Origin: Pseudomonadota bacterium
GTDB taxonomy: Bacteria; Pseudomonadota; Alphaproteobacteria; Acetobacterales; Acetobacteraceae
Length of the DNA stretch: 16,163 nucleotides
Assembly: GCA_021780935.1 (NCBI GenBank)
Contig: JAJXXT010000057.1
Coordinates: 1-16,163 of the forward strand
Direction: 5' to 3'
Shown: one piece after another, positions 1-5,471 of the stretch
Layout: every line of letters starts with the position of its first letter
Numbering within the stretch: position 1 is the first letter of the stretch
Translations under genes and position numbers: made by a program
The notes under the pieces: generated by a model
What the model was told of the DNA's origin: nothing
Databases searched by the model: none
What the model saw: only the letters and a program-made list of their open reading frames with translations

Positions 1-16
1 CCAAGGAGATTGCCCC

Positions 17-460
17 ATGAGGATCTCCGCGCTCTTCGCCGCCGCGGTCGTGGCGCCGCTTGCCCTCACGGGCTGTGCCTCGACCGGCGCGGCGCCCTCC
101 GTCAACCCGGCCGCCGCCCTCCAGCAGTTCACGCTGAGCGATGTGCAGAACGCCCTCGCCGACGCGCAGGCCAACCACGACACGGTGGCGGCCACCTGCT
201 ACACGGCGCTGGCGGCGGCCATCAAGGCACAGGCGCCGGCGAACGCCGTTCCGGTGACGGGCGTCCTGAGTGCCTTCCAGAAGATGCGCGACCTCCAGCA
301 GGGCGTGCAGACCGGGCTGCCGGCCCTCAACGTGCCGTGCGCGCCGCTTGTCCTCAGCACCCAGCAGACGCTGCTCAAGCTCGGCCTCGGCGCCGGCGCG
401 GTGGCGGTTCTGGGCCCGATGGCGCCGTCGCTCGGTCCCGCCATTCTGGCCGCGCCGTGA
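17..460 (+). CDS. Small predicted lipoprotein, 147 aa
   Basis: The N-terminus is a typical lipoprotein signal: Met-Arg, a hydrophobic stretch (residues 4-17) and an LTGC lipobox with Cys20 as the likely lipidated residue, so the mature protein should be membrane-anchored outside the cytoplasm. The rest is Ala/Gln-rich and mostly helical in appearance, with two further Cys (61 and 108) and a hydrophobic Gly/Ala/Leu-rich C-terminus (about 123-147) that may contact a membrane. An AGGAG box lies about 7 nt before the ATG, which fixes the start. Its stop overlaps the GTG of the lipase-like gene in a GTGA junction, so the two are translationally coupled. I do not recognise a functional family. An Rz1-like spanin is possible, but the protein is longer than Rz1 and no Rz partner is visible. 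Confidence 0.8.
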   Translation: MRISALFAAAVVAPLALTGCASTGAAPSVNPAAALQQFTLSDVQNALADAQANHDTVAATCYTALAAAIKAQAPANAVPVTGVLSAFQKMRDLQQGVQTGLPALNVPCAPLVLSTQQTLLKLGLGAGAVAVLGPMAPSLGPAILAAP

Positions 461-1098
461 GCCTCGATCCCCTGACGCTGGCGCTCGCCCGGGCGGCGGC
501 GGCCTGCTACGCGCCGGGCGCGGTCCCGACCTGGCAGGGCGACCTGCGGCTCGTCCATGTCTTCCACTCCGTCGTGGACGACGTGAACTGCTTTGCCTTC
601 GAGGGCACGACCGATTGGCAAGAGTGGGTGGTGGACTTCTTCGCCCTCCAGGTGCCGGTCTTCGACCACCCGATTCTCGGCGCGGTGCACGCCGGCTACT
701 TGCTCAACGTCGAGGCCGTTATCGGCAACATTATCAGGCAGATGTCCTCGCTCGGCTGGCCGCCGTTCTACATCACCGGGCACAGCAAGGGGGCCGGTGA
801 GGGAACCCTGTGCACGGGCCTGATGAAGGCGATCGGGCATCCGCCGCTCGCCACCAGGGTCTTTGAGCCGCCGCGCGTCGGTGGGGATCGCCTCAAGGCG
901 TTCCTGGCCGCGGACGACCTGATCTGGACCCAGACCTGGAACGCCGATGGCGCCGACATCGTGACGCTGGTGCCGGATGGTCCGACCTGGGACCACGATG
1001 GCACGCGGCTTCGGCTAGAGGTGCCGGACAGCTACGGGATCGCCGAGAAGCACAAAATCCCGGCCGTCATCGCCGCGCTGGAGGCGCTCGCCGCATGA
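457..1098 (+). CDS. Class-3-lipase-like alpha/beta hydrolase, 213 aa
   Basis: The protein has the landmarks of the Lipase_3 family: an F-E-G-T-T-D-W segment (48-54) resembling the FRGT block, a V-H-A-G-Y segment (78-82), the nucleophile elbow GHSKGA (108-113, Ser110), a FEPPRVGG segment (136-143) like the family's FGxPRVG block, Asp168 in NADGADIV, and His199 near the C-terminus. Ser110, Asp168 and His199 are the proposed triad. No signal peptide is visible. The GTG start overlaps the lipoprotein stop by 4 bp (GTGA), and the stop overlaps the next ATG (ATGA). Known family members cleave lipid or other ester bonds; the substrate here is unknown. In a phage it could act in host envelope damage at release, or be a lysogenic-conversion gene. 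The family call is fairly secure, the role is not. Confidence 0.75.
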   Translation: MSLDPLTLALARAAAACYAPGAVPTWQGDLRLVHVFHSVVDDVNCFAFEGTTDWQEWVVDFFALQVPVFDHPILGAVHAGYLLNVEAVIGNIIRQMSSLGWPPFYITGHSKGAGEGTLCTGLMKAIGHPPLATRVFEPPRVGGDRLKAFLAADDLIWTQTWNADGADIVTLVPDGPTWDHDGTRLRLEVPDSYGIAEKHKIPAVIAALEALAA

Positions 1099-1229
1099 TG
1101 GGCTGGCCCGATGGCGAGCGACCCCCGGCGCCCCTCACGGCTGCGGCCGGCGTCGCGCTCCTCCTGGCGTTCATCGTCGGCTGCGCGCTGGCGGTTGGCG
1201 CCGTGTTGGCGCTGGCCGGGCTCCTATGA
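1095..1229 (+). CDS. Single-span membrane protein, 44 aa
   Basis: This short ORF begins with MMGWPDGERPPAP and continues into one strongly hydrophobic helix (about residues 15-44, rich in Ala, Leu, Val and Gly) that runs to the last residue. It is joined to both neighbours by 4-bp ATGA overlaps: its ATG overlaps the lipase-like stop and its stop overlaps the ATG of the cysteine-peptidase candidate. Those overlaps, plus the clean transmembrane segment, are the case for it being real. Topology is probably N-in with a very short tail. It could anchor or export the flanking enzymes or act as a holin-like peptide; neither can be shown from sequence. Confidence 0.65.
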   Translation: MMGWPDGERPPAPLTAAAGVALLLAFIVGCALAVGAVLALAGLL

Positions 1230-1999
1230 GGTTCGGCCTCCTGCCGGCGCGGCCGGCCGATCTCGCGCGCGCCCCGCGGCTCGCCACCCAGCCGATCGGA
1301 CGCCGCATCGCGCAGCCGACGCTTGACCGCGCCGGCGTCCGGTTCGGCCCGCAGATGTTCGGCAACGACCAGATCGGGGACTGCACGGCTGCCGCGCTCG
1401 GCAACACCGCGCTCGCGGTCTCGGCCCTCGATGGGTTCGACGCGATCGTGGAGCAGCCGGCCGTCGAGGCGTTCTACAGCGCGACCTCGGGCTACGTCCC
1501 CGGCCACGCCGCCACCGATGTCGGGGCAGTCCTGACCGACGTGCTGGCCTACCAGGCCCGCTCGGGGTTCAACACGGGCGCACAGCTGTTGACGGGCCCG
1601 TGGGCCACCGTCGATCCGTTCGACCGGAACCTGTTGGCCGTCGGGATGGAGACGTTCGGCGCCGTGCTGCTCGGCGTTGCGCTCTCCGATGCCGATATGC
1701 GGCGCGTCGGGCAGACCTGGGATGCCGGCACGATGTCAAGCGGCGGTGATCCGACGCCCGGATCGGCCGGCCTGCACTGCCTGCTGGCGTTCTCGTACGC
1801 GGGGCTGCGGGACGGCGATCTCGTGCGGCTTGCCACCTGGGGTGGGATGCAGGCCGCCACCTGGCGCTGGGTGGGGCGCGCGATCCGGGAGGCCCATGTG
1901 GTGGCGTGGCGCCCGCTGCTGCGCGTCGGCGGCCTGAACTGGGCCGGGGTGGACTACGCCGCGATGGTGGCCGAGGCGGCGGCGTTCGGGTCCGGCTGA
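1226..1999 (+). CDS. Papain-like cysteine peptidase candidate, 257 aa
   Basis: A conserved-looking block, GNDQIGDCTAAA (46-57), places Cys53 before a helix, as in papain-fold (C39/C1-like) peptidases. A later block has G-L-H-C-L-L-A-F-S-Y (182-191) with His184, then a strand and A-T-W-G-G (203-207), the usual order Cys, His, WG. The third catalytic residue is not obvious. I have seen this N-D-x-x-G-D-C-T type of protein as a phage or prophage hypothetical, but cannot name a characterised member. No signal peptide is visible. It is the last gene of the plus-strand cluster, and its ATG overlaps the stop of the 44-aa membrane protein. It faces the leftward operon with only 8 bp between the two stop codons, and no terminator hairpin is seen there. 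Confidence 0.65.
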   Translation: MRFGLLPARPADLARAPRLATQPIGRRIAQPTLDRAGVRFGPQMFGNDQIGDCTAAALGNTALAVSALDGFDAIVEQPAVEAFYSATSGYVPGHAATDVGAVLTDVLAYQARSGFNTGAQLLTGPWATVDPFDRNLLAVGMETFGAVLLGVALSDADMRRVGQTWDAGTMSSGGDPTPGSAGLHCLLAFSYAGLRDGDLVRLATWGGMQAATWRWVGRAIREAHVVAWRPLLRVGGLNWAGVDYAAMVAEAAAFGSG

Positions 2000-2007
2000 G
2001 GGAAGTC

Positions 2008-2205
2008 CTACCTCCGAGCGCGGCCACCGATCGCGATGCACTGAAACCCCACATCCCCCGTGCCGAGCCGGCGAGCGTGCGCGAGCATCGCGGCGCCGGC
2101 GGTCGCGCAGGCCGTCCAACTCTGGAAGAACCGCGGCGCCGTGCTGGCGCAGTGCGGGCCGAGCAGCCCGCAGAGCGTGACGATCAGGCGGATCGCGTGG
2201 GTCAC
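2008..2205 (-). CDS. Small ORF of unknown function, 65 aa (last gene of leftward operon)
   Basis: The GTG start overlaps the stop of the upstream Ead-like gene by 4 bp (GTGA), the same junction type used elsewhere in this operon. The N-terminus (THAIRLIVTLCGLLG) is hydrophobic and the C-terminus is basic (GGRARR), so a membrane-associated peptide is possible. No family is recognised. The overlap supports it, but the Cys/Ala/Arg-rich composition in high-GC DNA means it could be a chance ORF. Confidence 0.4.
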   Translation of the reverse strand: MTHAIRLIVTLCGLLGPHCASTAPRFFQSWTACATAGAAMLAHARRLGTGDVGFQCIAIGGRARR

Positions 2206-2606
2206 GTAGACTTTTCCGGTCGGATGTGAGCCTCAAAATGTTCGCGGGCCAATTTCGCGTTGTCCATGTTGCACCAGAGATGCGCCAGCTGAAACTGGTG
2301 CGCCTCGATCTCCCGAAGCGCCGCCTCCGCGCTGGCGAGCCGGTCGAGAAGATCGAGCGCGGCGTTGCGCCAGGCCGCGACGAATCTGGCGTTTGCCTCG
2401 TTGTCGTCGTGGGGCTGCCGGTCGAACACCCGATCGGTGAACGACGTTGCGCCGCCTGAGCCGGTGATCTGGATGCCGTCAACGCAGCCGGACTCGACCC
2501 AGTGGGCGCCGTAGCAGGTCCCGTTGATGACGGTCTCCCTCACCGTCCAGGGCGATGGCGTGGCGGCTTCGGCGAGGCGCCGCAGTTCGGCGATGTCCAG
2601 TTTCAT
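2202..2606 (-). CDS. Ead/Ea22-like phage protein, 134 aa
   Basis: The N-terminus DIAELRRLAEAATPSPWTV matches the typical opening of Ead/Ea22-like phage proteins (LAEAATPGPW), and the middle has the usual D-x-x-x-N-A-R-F-V-A-A-W-R-N block followed by a leucine-rich helix ending in an LASAEAALREIE coiled coil (about 87-99). These proteins are common in phage early operons; their role is unknown or poorly defined. The start is set by a GAGGAG box just upstream of the ATG, which overlaps the stop of the 35-aa ORF (ATGA). The protein ends by overlapping the 65-aa ORF (GTGA). Charged and soluble, with no membrane segment. Confidence 0.7.
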   Translation of the reverse strand: MKLDIAELRRLAEAATPSPWTVRETVINGTCYGAHWVESGCVDGIQITGSGGATSFTDRVFDRQPHDDNEANARFVAAWRNAALDLLDRLASAEAALREIEAHQFQLAHLWCNMDNAKLAREHFEAHIRPEKST

Positions 2607-2710
2607 CGTTGGTCTCCTCGGGTGGCGCGGCGTTGCTGCCTAGCCTTCCATATCGTCTCTGCTGTCTCGGGCGTTCCCATCTGGTCGCCTGCGCGCCGGT
2701 TCACGGCCAT
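2603..2710 (-). CDS. Tiny ORF, 35 aa
   Basis: This ORF bridges the 55-aa ORF and the Ead-like gene, overlapping the first by 10 bp and the second by 4 bp (ATGA), so it closes an otherwise empty 94-bp gap in a gapless operon. The peptide is polar and basic (starts MAVNRRAGDQMGTPE, ends RRATRGDQR) with a short TAETIWKARQQRR helix that could bind nucleic acid. The Shine-Dalgarno site is weak. No family is recognised. It may instead be untranslated spacer. Confidence 0.35.
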   Translation of the reverse strand: MAVNRRAGDQMGTPETAETIWKARQQRRATRGDQR

Positions 2711-2868
2711 GAAGCCGGCCTGGCGCCACGTGATCTGGACGGCGCCGGCCGCAACTGCCAGCGCACGGTGCCCGGCCAACGCCGGCAGAAGTCCGCCAGA
2801 ACATAAGACGAGAACTCCGGCATAGCGTCGATGGGGACAACGCTTGGGGGCATTTCTTCACTCGGCAT
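2701..2868 (-). CDS. Small ORF, 55 aa, starting at a recurring ATGCCGAGTGA junction
   Basis: The ATG lies inside the last codons of the DUF6527 gene; the shared 11 bp ATGCCGAGTGA is both its start (Met-Pro-Ser) and the upstream stop (Ala-Glu-stop). A GGAGGG box sits about 8 nt upstream of the ATG, which is strong support. The protein has an acidic N-terminus, a hydrophobic core (MPEFSSYVLADFCRRWPG) and an Arg/Pro/Ser-rich C-terminus that may be frame-drifted. No family is recognised. Identical junctions occur at the DUF4326 gene and, with one change, at the deoxyribosyltransferase-like gene. Confidence 0.5.
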   Translation of the reverse strand: MPSEEMPPSVVPIDAMPEFSSYVLADFCRRWPGTVRWQLRPAPSRSRGARPASWP

Positions 2869-3259
2869 CCTCGATCCCTCCGCAGGTTCCTGGAGCATAG
2901 GGCCAATCGGGCACCGGAACGGTTTGACCGGCGAGCCGATGCGTACAGTCATTGAGAAATTGGATCATGCCTTCGCGCACAAACGAGTGACATATCCTGC
3001 AACGCCCAAACTTTGGCGGCTTGCGGCCTGTCCTCTGCTCGAAACTGCACCAGCACGGTTTTCCTTCTTCACCGGGGACGTAGTGGCCAGTTCTGAACAA
3101 GATGGAAGGGGAGAACGTCGGCTTTGTTGCGTCCCCGTTGAATGCCCATATTCCAGGATGCAGCGCGTGCGCGTCGTCGCAGCCGGGGCAGAAGAATACT
3201 TGGCCGCCGTCTGTCAGCTTTCTGATCTTGCTCGGCGCGGTGGTGCGGTCAGCCGGCAT
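2858..3259 (-). CDS. DUF6527-like zinc-binding protein, 133 aa
   Basis: The pattern fits DUF6527: VFFCPGC (Cys24, Cys27) followed by His31, then WAFNGDATKPTFSPSIL (38-54), a CRICHSFV block (Cys87, Cys90, His91) and FLNDCTHRLAGQTV (101-114). The Cys/His pairs suggest a structural zinc site. The function of the family is not known to me; it is common in phages and prophages. I chose the internal ATG at 3259 rather than an upstream in-frame ATG because AAGGAG lies 7-8 nt before it and the family begins here. The gene starts inside the end of the coiled-coil gene (11-bp overlap) and ends in the ATGCCGAGTGA junction. Confidence 0.75.
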   Translation of the reverse strand: MPADRTTAPSKIRKLTDGGQVFFCPGCDDAHALHPGIWAFNGDATKPTFSPSILFRTGHYVPGEEGKPCWCSFEQRTGRKPPKFGRCRICHSFVREGMIQFLNDCTHRLAGQTVPVPDWPYAPGTCGGIEDAE

Positions 3260-3881
3260 CGGGCGTCTCCTTCGTTGCGGCGAGTGCGGCGAGGGCTGCG
3301 TCCAAGGCAACCGTCGCGCGATATTCCGCAGACCGGGCCTTTTGCTCTGCGATCACGGAGCAGTCGGGCGGTTCAAGATCGGTTTGGCGCGCGTATTCCT
3401 CGGTTGCTGCACGCATCCGCCGCGCCGCTTCCACCACCGCCTCGGCCTTCGCGAGCCGGGCGCGGAGGGTGGCGAGTTCGCCCCTGCCGTGACGCAGCCC
3501 TCGGTTGAAGCCGTCTTGTTCTGCCTGGATCAACGCCGTGGCGTGATCTTTCTTCAGGGCCTCGATCTCCTCGCACTTCGCCGCTCGTAGGATGGCGATG
3601 CTGCACCATGGGCAATCATGCTGTACCCAGTTTGTTGCGGTCAGCCGACCATGCCCCTGTTCGCACTCCTTGAACTGGATAGTGCAGTCTTGCATTCCCT
3701 CGGGAAGCTGCCCCCGCAGCCGCTCGATCTCTTGCACCAGTGCGGCTAGGGATTCCGCCGACACGCGGAACACGTCCTGCAGGTGAGCCTCAAAGGAACC
3801 TGGCCGCGCTCCTCCCGTCATGGCTAGGAGTTCGCGCAATCGCTCAATCAGCGCGGCGACCTCGACTGGATCATCCGCCAT
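3249..3881 (-). CDS. Coiled-coil protein with Cys4 knuckle, 210 aa
   Basis: An N-terminal helix (about 5-60, with leucine heptads ending EIERLRGQL) leads into a Cys-rich knuckle: Cys66, Cys73, G-H-G, then HDCPWC with Cys90 and Cys93, around a conserved-looking HGRLTATNWVQHDCPWC stretch. From about residue 100 to the end the protein is one long charged coiled coil (for example TLRARLAKAEAVVEAARRMR, 136-155). I have seen the HGRLTATNW motif in alphaproteobacterial phage hypotheticals, but no function is known to me. The ATG is preceded by GGGAGG and overlaps the end of the 80-aa gene by 11 bp. A zinc-stabilised dimeric scaffold or nucleic-acid-binding protein is a reasonable guess only. Confidence 0.7.
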   Translation of the reverse strand: MADDPVEVAALIERLRELLAMTGGARPGSFEAHLQDVFRVSAESLAALVQEIERLRGQLPEGMQDCTIQFKECEQGHGRLTATNWVQHDCPWCSIAILRAAKCEEIEALKKDHATALIQAEQDGFNRGLRHGRGELATLRARLAKAEAVVEAARRMRAATEEYARQTDLEPPDCSVIAEQKARSAEYRATVALDAALAALAATKETPDAG

Positions 3882-4113
3882 TCTCGCCTCCCTTCGCTTC
3901 CTTCGCTTCGTTCACAGTCGGCGCCTGCCGGTCCACAACCCAGACGTAGTATCCCTGGGGATGCAGACGCCATGCGGATGCCATAGCTTCCGCAGAGACC
4001 AGATCGCCAGCCCAGCCGAGCACGCGCTCATCGTCCATGGCCTCGACGTGCTTGCTGAACTTGACCTCGAACCGCTGGCCCTTATCGCCAATTTTCTCGG
4101 GCGGCAGTGTCAT
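3871..4113 (-). CDS. Small conserved-looking phage protein, 80 aa
   Basis: The protein has a compact core: RFEVKFSKHV, a Gly-Trp-Ala (LGWAGDL), SAEAMASAWRLHPQGYYVWVVDRQ, then a Lys/Glu/Gly-rich tail (NEAKEAKGGENGG). This looks like an alpha/beta domain of the kind found as a hypothetical in alphaproteobacterial phages; no function is known to me. A GTG 6 nt upstream is in frame, but the ATG at 4113 has the better spacing (9 nt) to GGAGG. The tail is encoded by a repetitive GAAGCGAAG tract that is duplicated at the end of the DUF4031-like fragment, so the last residues may be a by-product of recombination at the junction rather than part of the fold. Confidence 0.65.
   Translation of the reverse strand: MTLPPEKIGDKGQRFEVKFSKHVEAMDDERVLGWAGDLVSAEAMASAWRLHPQGYYVWVVDRQAPTVNEAKEAKGGENGG
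3883..3900. repeat. 18-bp direct repeat, copy 1
   Basis: The plus-strand string CTCGCCTCCCTTCGCTTC is identical at 3883-3900 and 4319-4336. Read on the minus strand it is GAAGCGAAGGGAGGCGAG, the C-terminal codons of one gene fused to the Shine-Dalgarno site of the next. A shorter match (ACTCGCCTCCC) is at 4118-4128. Such junction repeats are plausible crossover points for gain or loss of the small genes between them. Confidence 0.8.
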
Positions 4114-4115
4114 AT

Positions 4116-4316
4116 TCACTCGCCTCCCCTATCTGCCGCGTCGAAAATCTGCTCCGCGCGATGCCGGTCATACCGGAACATCTCGGCGCGGACATGCGGC
4201 AGGAACTGGTTGAAAGCTCCATCCCAAATGCCGTGCCTGTAGCTCATGCGACTGGTCAAGATAAGCAGCACGAGCCATCCGAACGAGATCGCAGGGATCA
4301 ACCATTCACGGATCAT
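4116..4316 (-). CDS. Small membrane protein, 66 aa
   Basis: The protein opens MIREWLIPAI and has one hydrophobic helix (about 5-21, with Trp, Leu and Ile), followed by a basic-polar region SRMSYRHGIWDGAFNQFLPH and a charged C-terminus (YDRHRAEQIFDAADRGGE). Topology is likely N-out/C-in, with the bulk in the cytoplasm. I chose the ATG at 4316 because GGAGG lies 6 nt upstream; longer in-frame versions read through the preceding gene. Its ATG overlaps the stop of the DUF4031-like fragment by one base (TGATG). The protein is unrecognised; it resembles small phage early membrane proteins by size and position. Confidence 0.6.
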   Translation of the reverse strand: MIREWLIPAISFGWLVLLILTSRMSYRHGIWDGAFNQFLPHVRAEMFRYDRHRAEQIFDAADRGGE

Positions 4317-4414
4317 CACTCGCCTCCCTTCGCTTCGGCCTCGGCGGCGGTGAGCATGTGGCACATGACCATCCGGCCCAGCCGCGCTCGCATGTCGTCA
4401 ACGTACACGGTCAT
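4316..4414 (-). pseudogene. Truncated DUF4031-like protein, 32 aa
   Basis: The first 20 residues, MTVYVDDMRARLGRMVMCHM, match the start of DUF4031 proteins (VYVDDMRAxxGRMVMCHM), which are normally around 80-100 residues. Here the reading frame breaks off after a further 12 residues (LTAAEAEAKGGE) and none of the usual C-terminal part remains. The end lies in the 18-bp repeat also found at 3883-3900, so the missing part may have been deleted by recombination between such repeats. Start context is acceptable (GAGGG 9 nt upstream). It could still be expressed as a short peptide, since it keeps a start, a stop and a TGATG overlap with the next gene. Confidence 0.65.
4319..4336. repeat. 18-bp direct repeat, copy 2
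   Basis: Exact second copy of the string at 3883-3900, here at the end of the DUF4031-like fragment and just upstream of the ATG of the 66-aa membrane protein. It provides that gene's ribosome binding site (GGAGG). Confidence 0.8.
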
Positions 4415-4452
4415 CTTCCGTATCCCTCTGCGGCTTCACTCGGAGAGATTCG

Positions 4453-4902
4453 TCATTGGCGCTGCACCGTACGGAGTGCCGAAATGATAAAGGACTTCTG
4501 GTATCTTTTCGCCTCTCCACAGACCGTCTCAGGAAAATCCTGCATCGCCGCCAGGTCGGTGTTGGCGATGGCCGCCAGGACTTGCGCGAGGGCCGCGCCA
4601 ATGACAAGCCAACTCTTCTCGTTGCACAAGGCGAGGATGTCGCCACGCAGGTTTGCGGCCTCGTGGTCCTGCGGGGTGAAGGCCGTTTGCGGCACGCTCG
4701 GCAACTCGGGCGCGAGTCCGGCATAGCGCCACCCACCGCGCGTCACATATTCGACTCCCAACGGAGCGGGTTCTCCTCTGGTTTCGGATAGGCGGTGTGT
4801 TTTCCAACAATCACCTCCCCACATTGCCAAGACGATTTGGTTATCGCGCCGCAACACGTGAAGGGTCCCCGGCTCGGTGCCGGGCGGCGGCTGGCAGGTC
4901 AT
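4453..4902 (-). CDS. Paralogue A of a tandem pair, 149 aa, unknown function
   Basis: The first 68 residues (MTCQPPPGTEP, then a basic segment, VLAMWGGDCW, GGWRYAGLAPELP) match the neighbouring paralogue B closely, with the same PPPGTEP, VLAMW and WRYAG-APELP blocks. The shared part reads as a small beta-rich domain. The rest (SVPQTAFTPQ onward, 149 aa in total) is a helical region, NLRGDILALCNEKSWLVIGAALAQVLAAIANTDL and so on, not present in B. The ATG is fixed by overlap with the stop of B (ATGA) and by GGAGGAC upstream. A Cys (C3) follows directly after Met-Thr in both copies. No family with known function is recognised. Confidence 0.65.
   Translation of the reverse strand: MTCQPPPGTEPGTLHVLRRDNQIVLAMWGGDCWKTHRLSETRGEPAPLGVEYVTRGGWRYAGLAPELPSVPQTAFTPQDHEAANLRGDILALCNEKSWLVIGAALAQVLAAIANTDLAAMQDFPETVCGEAKRYQKSFIISALRTVQRQ
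4688..4707. repeat. 20-bp repeat inside paralogue A
   Basis: Twenty identical bases occur at 4688-4707 and 5032-5051. They encode the Glu-Leu-Pro-Ser-Val-Pro-Gln region in both paralogues (ELPSVPQTA). In paralogue A this follows the shared N-terminal domain directly; in B it lies about 70 residues further on, after an inserted helical segment. Confidence 0.8.
4871..4891. repeat. 21-bp repeat at the start of paralogue A
   Basis: The stretch encoding the Pro-Pro-Pro-Gly-Thr-Glu-Pro opening is identical over 21 bases at 4871-4891 and 5440-5460. The upstream bases, including the GACCCGACATGAC start/stop junction, are also the same in both, so the duplication includes the junction with the preceding gene. 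Confidence 0.85.
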
Positions 4903-5471
4903 GTCGGGTCCTCCATCTCGGCGATGCGGCGCAGGGCGGCTTCCCGGATGGCGTTTGCAATCCCATGCTCGCCTTTTTCGTCCTGCTGGTCCGCGCGCTC
5001 GTTCTCCGCCCGCGCGATCTCCGCCGCCGTCTGCGGCACGCTCGGCAACTCTACCCAGTCTGCAACCTTGCCCTGCGCCTGCATCAAAAGCACCCCCGCT
5101 TCGGTCAGAAGCGGATGCGCGCCCAGGCACTCCACAATATGGTGCGCCTCAGCAATCGCCTTCTCGCCGGCCGTCCATAAATCCATACGATTGCGGCGAG
5201 GGTGGCCGTTATCAGATAGTTGCATGGTTGTAGCGGCTGGCGCGGTGGCCTGTGGCGCCCGAATATCCGGCAACTCGGGAGCGGGTCCGGCATAACGCCA
5301 GCCGGCCCGGTCGAGGAACCCCGCGCTCCAGAGGTGGGGGGCTTTTAAGACCACGCCAGGGCGATACGTGATCCAGAAATCGCGGTCCCACATCGCCAGG
5401 ACAACATGCCCGTCGCGGTGCAGTATATGGAAAGATTCCGGCTCGGTGCCGGGCGGCGGCCTGCATGTCAT
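4899..5471 (-). CDS. Paralogue B of a tandem pair, mosaic protein, 190 aa
   Basis: Residues 1-67 (MTCRPPPGTEP, HILHRDGHVVLAMW, AGWRYAGPAPELP) are the domain shared with paralogue A. After a linker comes an internal Met at about residue 96 (MDLWTAGEKA) starting a different helical module, IAEAHHIVECLGAHPLLTEAG, VLLMQAQGKVADWVE, which resembles stand-alone small phage proteins with an LGxHPxLTxAxxLL pattern. Then the ELPSVPQTA block repeats, followed by a charged helix (EIARAENERADQQDEKGEHG). It thus looks like a fusion of the duplicated domain with another small gene. The ATG overlaps the stop of the upstream 200-aa gene (ATGA) with AGGAGA upstream. Function unknown. Confidence 0.65.
   Translation of the reverse strand: MTCRPPPGTEPESFHILHRDGHVVLAMWDRDFWITYRPGVVLKAPHLWSAGFLDRAGWRYAGPAPELPDIRAPQATAPAATTMQLSDNGHPRRNRMDLWTAGEKAIAEAHHIVECLGAHPLLTEAGVLLMQAQGKVADWVELPSVPQTAAEIARAENERADQQDEKGEHGIANAIREAALRRIAEMEDPT

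Noticed and set aside
199..996. A 265-aa minus-strand open frame over the lipoprotein and lipase genes
   Set aside because: No recognisable domain, while the plus-strand frames have a lipobox and GxSxG motif with linked starts and stops.
17..1229. Lipoprotein plus membrane peptide as an Rz/Rz1 spanin pair
   Set aside because: The lipoprotein is too long and lacks the Pro-rich Rz1 character, the genes are not nested, and the membrane peptide lacks a periplasmic coiled coil.
2640..2906. An 88-aa minus-strand ORF near the DUF6527 gene
   Set aside because: Arg-rich shadow without a ribosome site; the overlapping 55-aa and 35-aa frames have better junctions.
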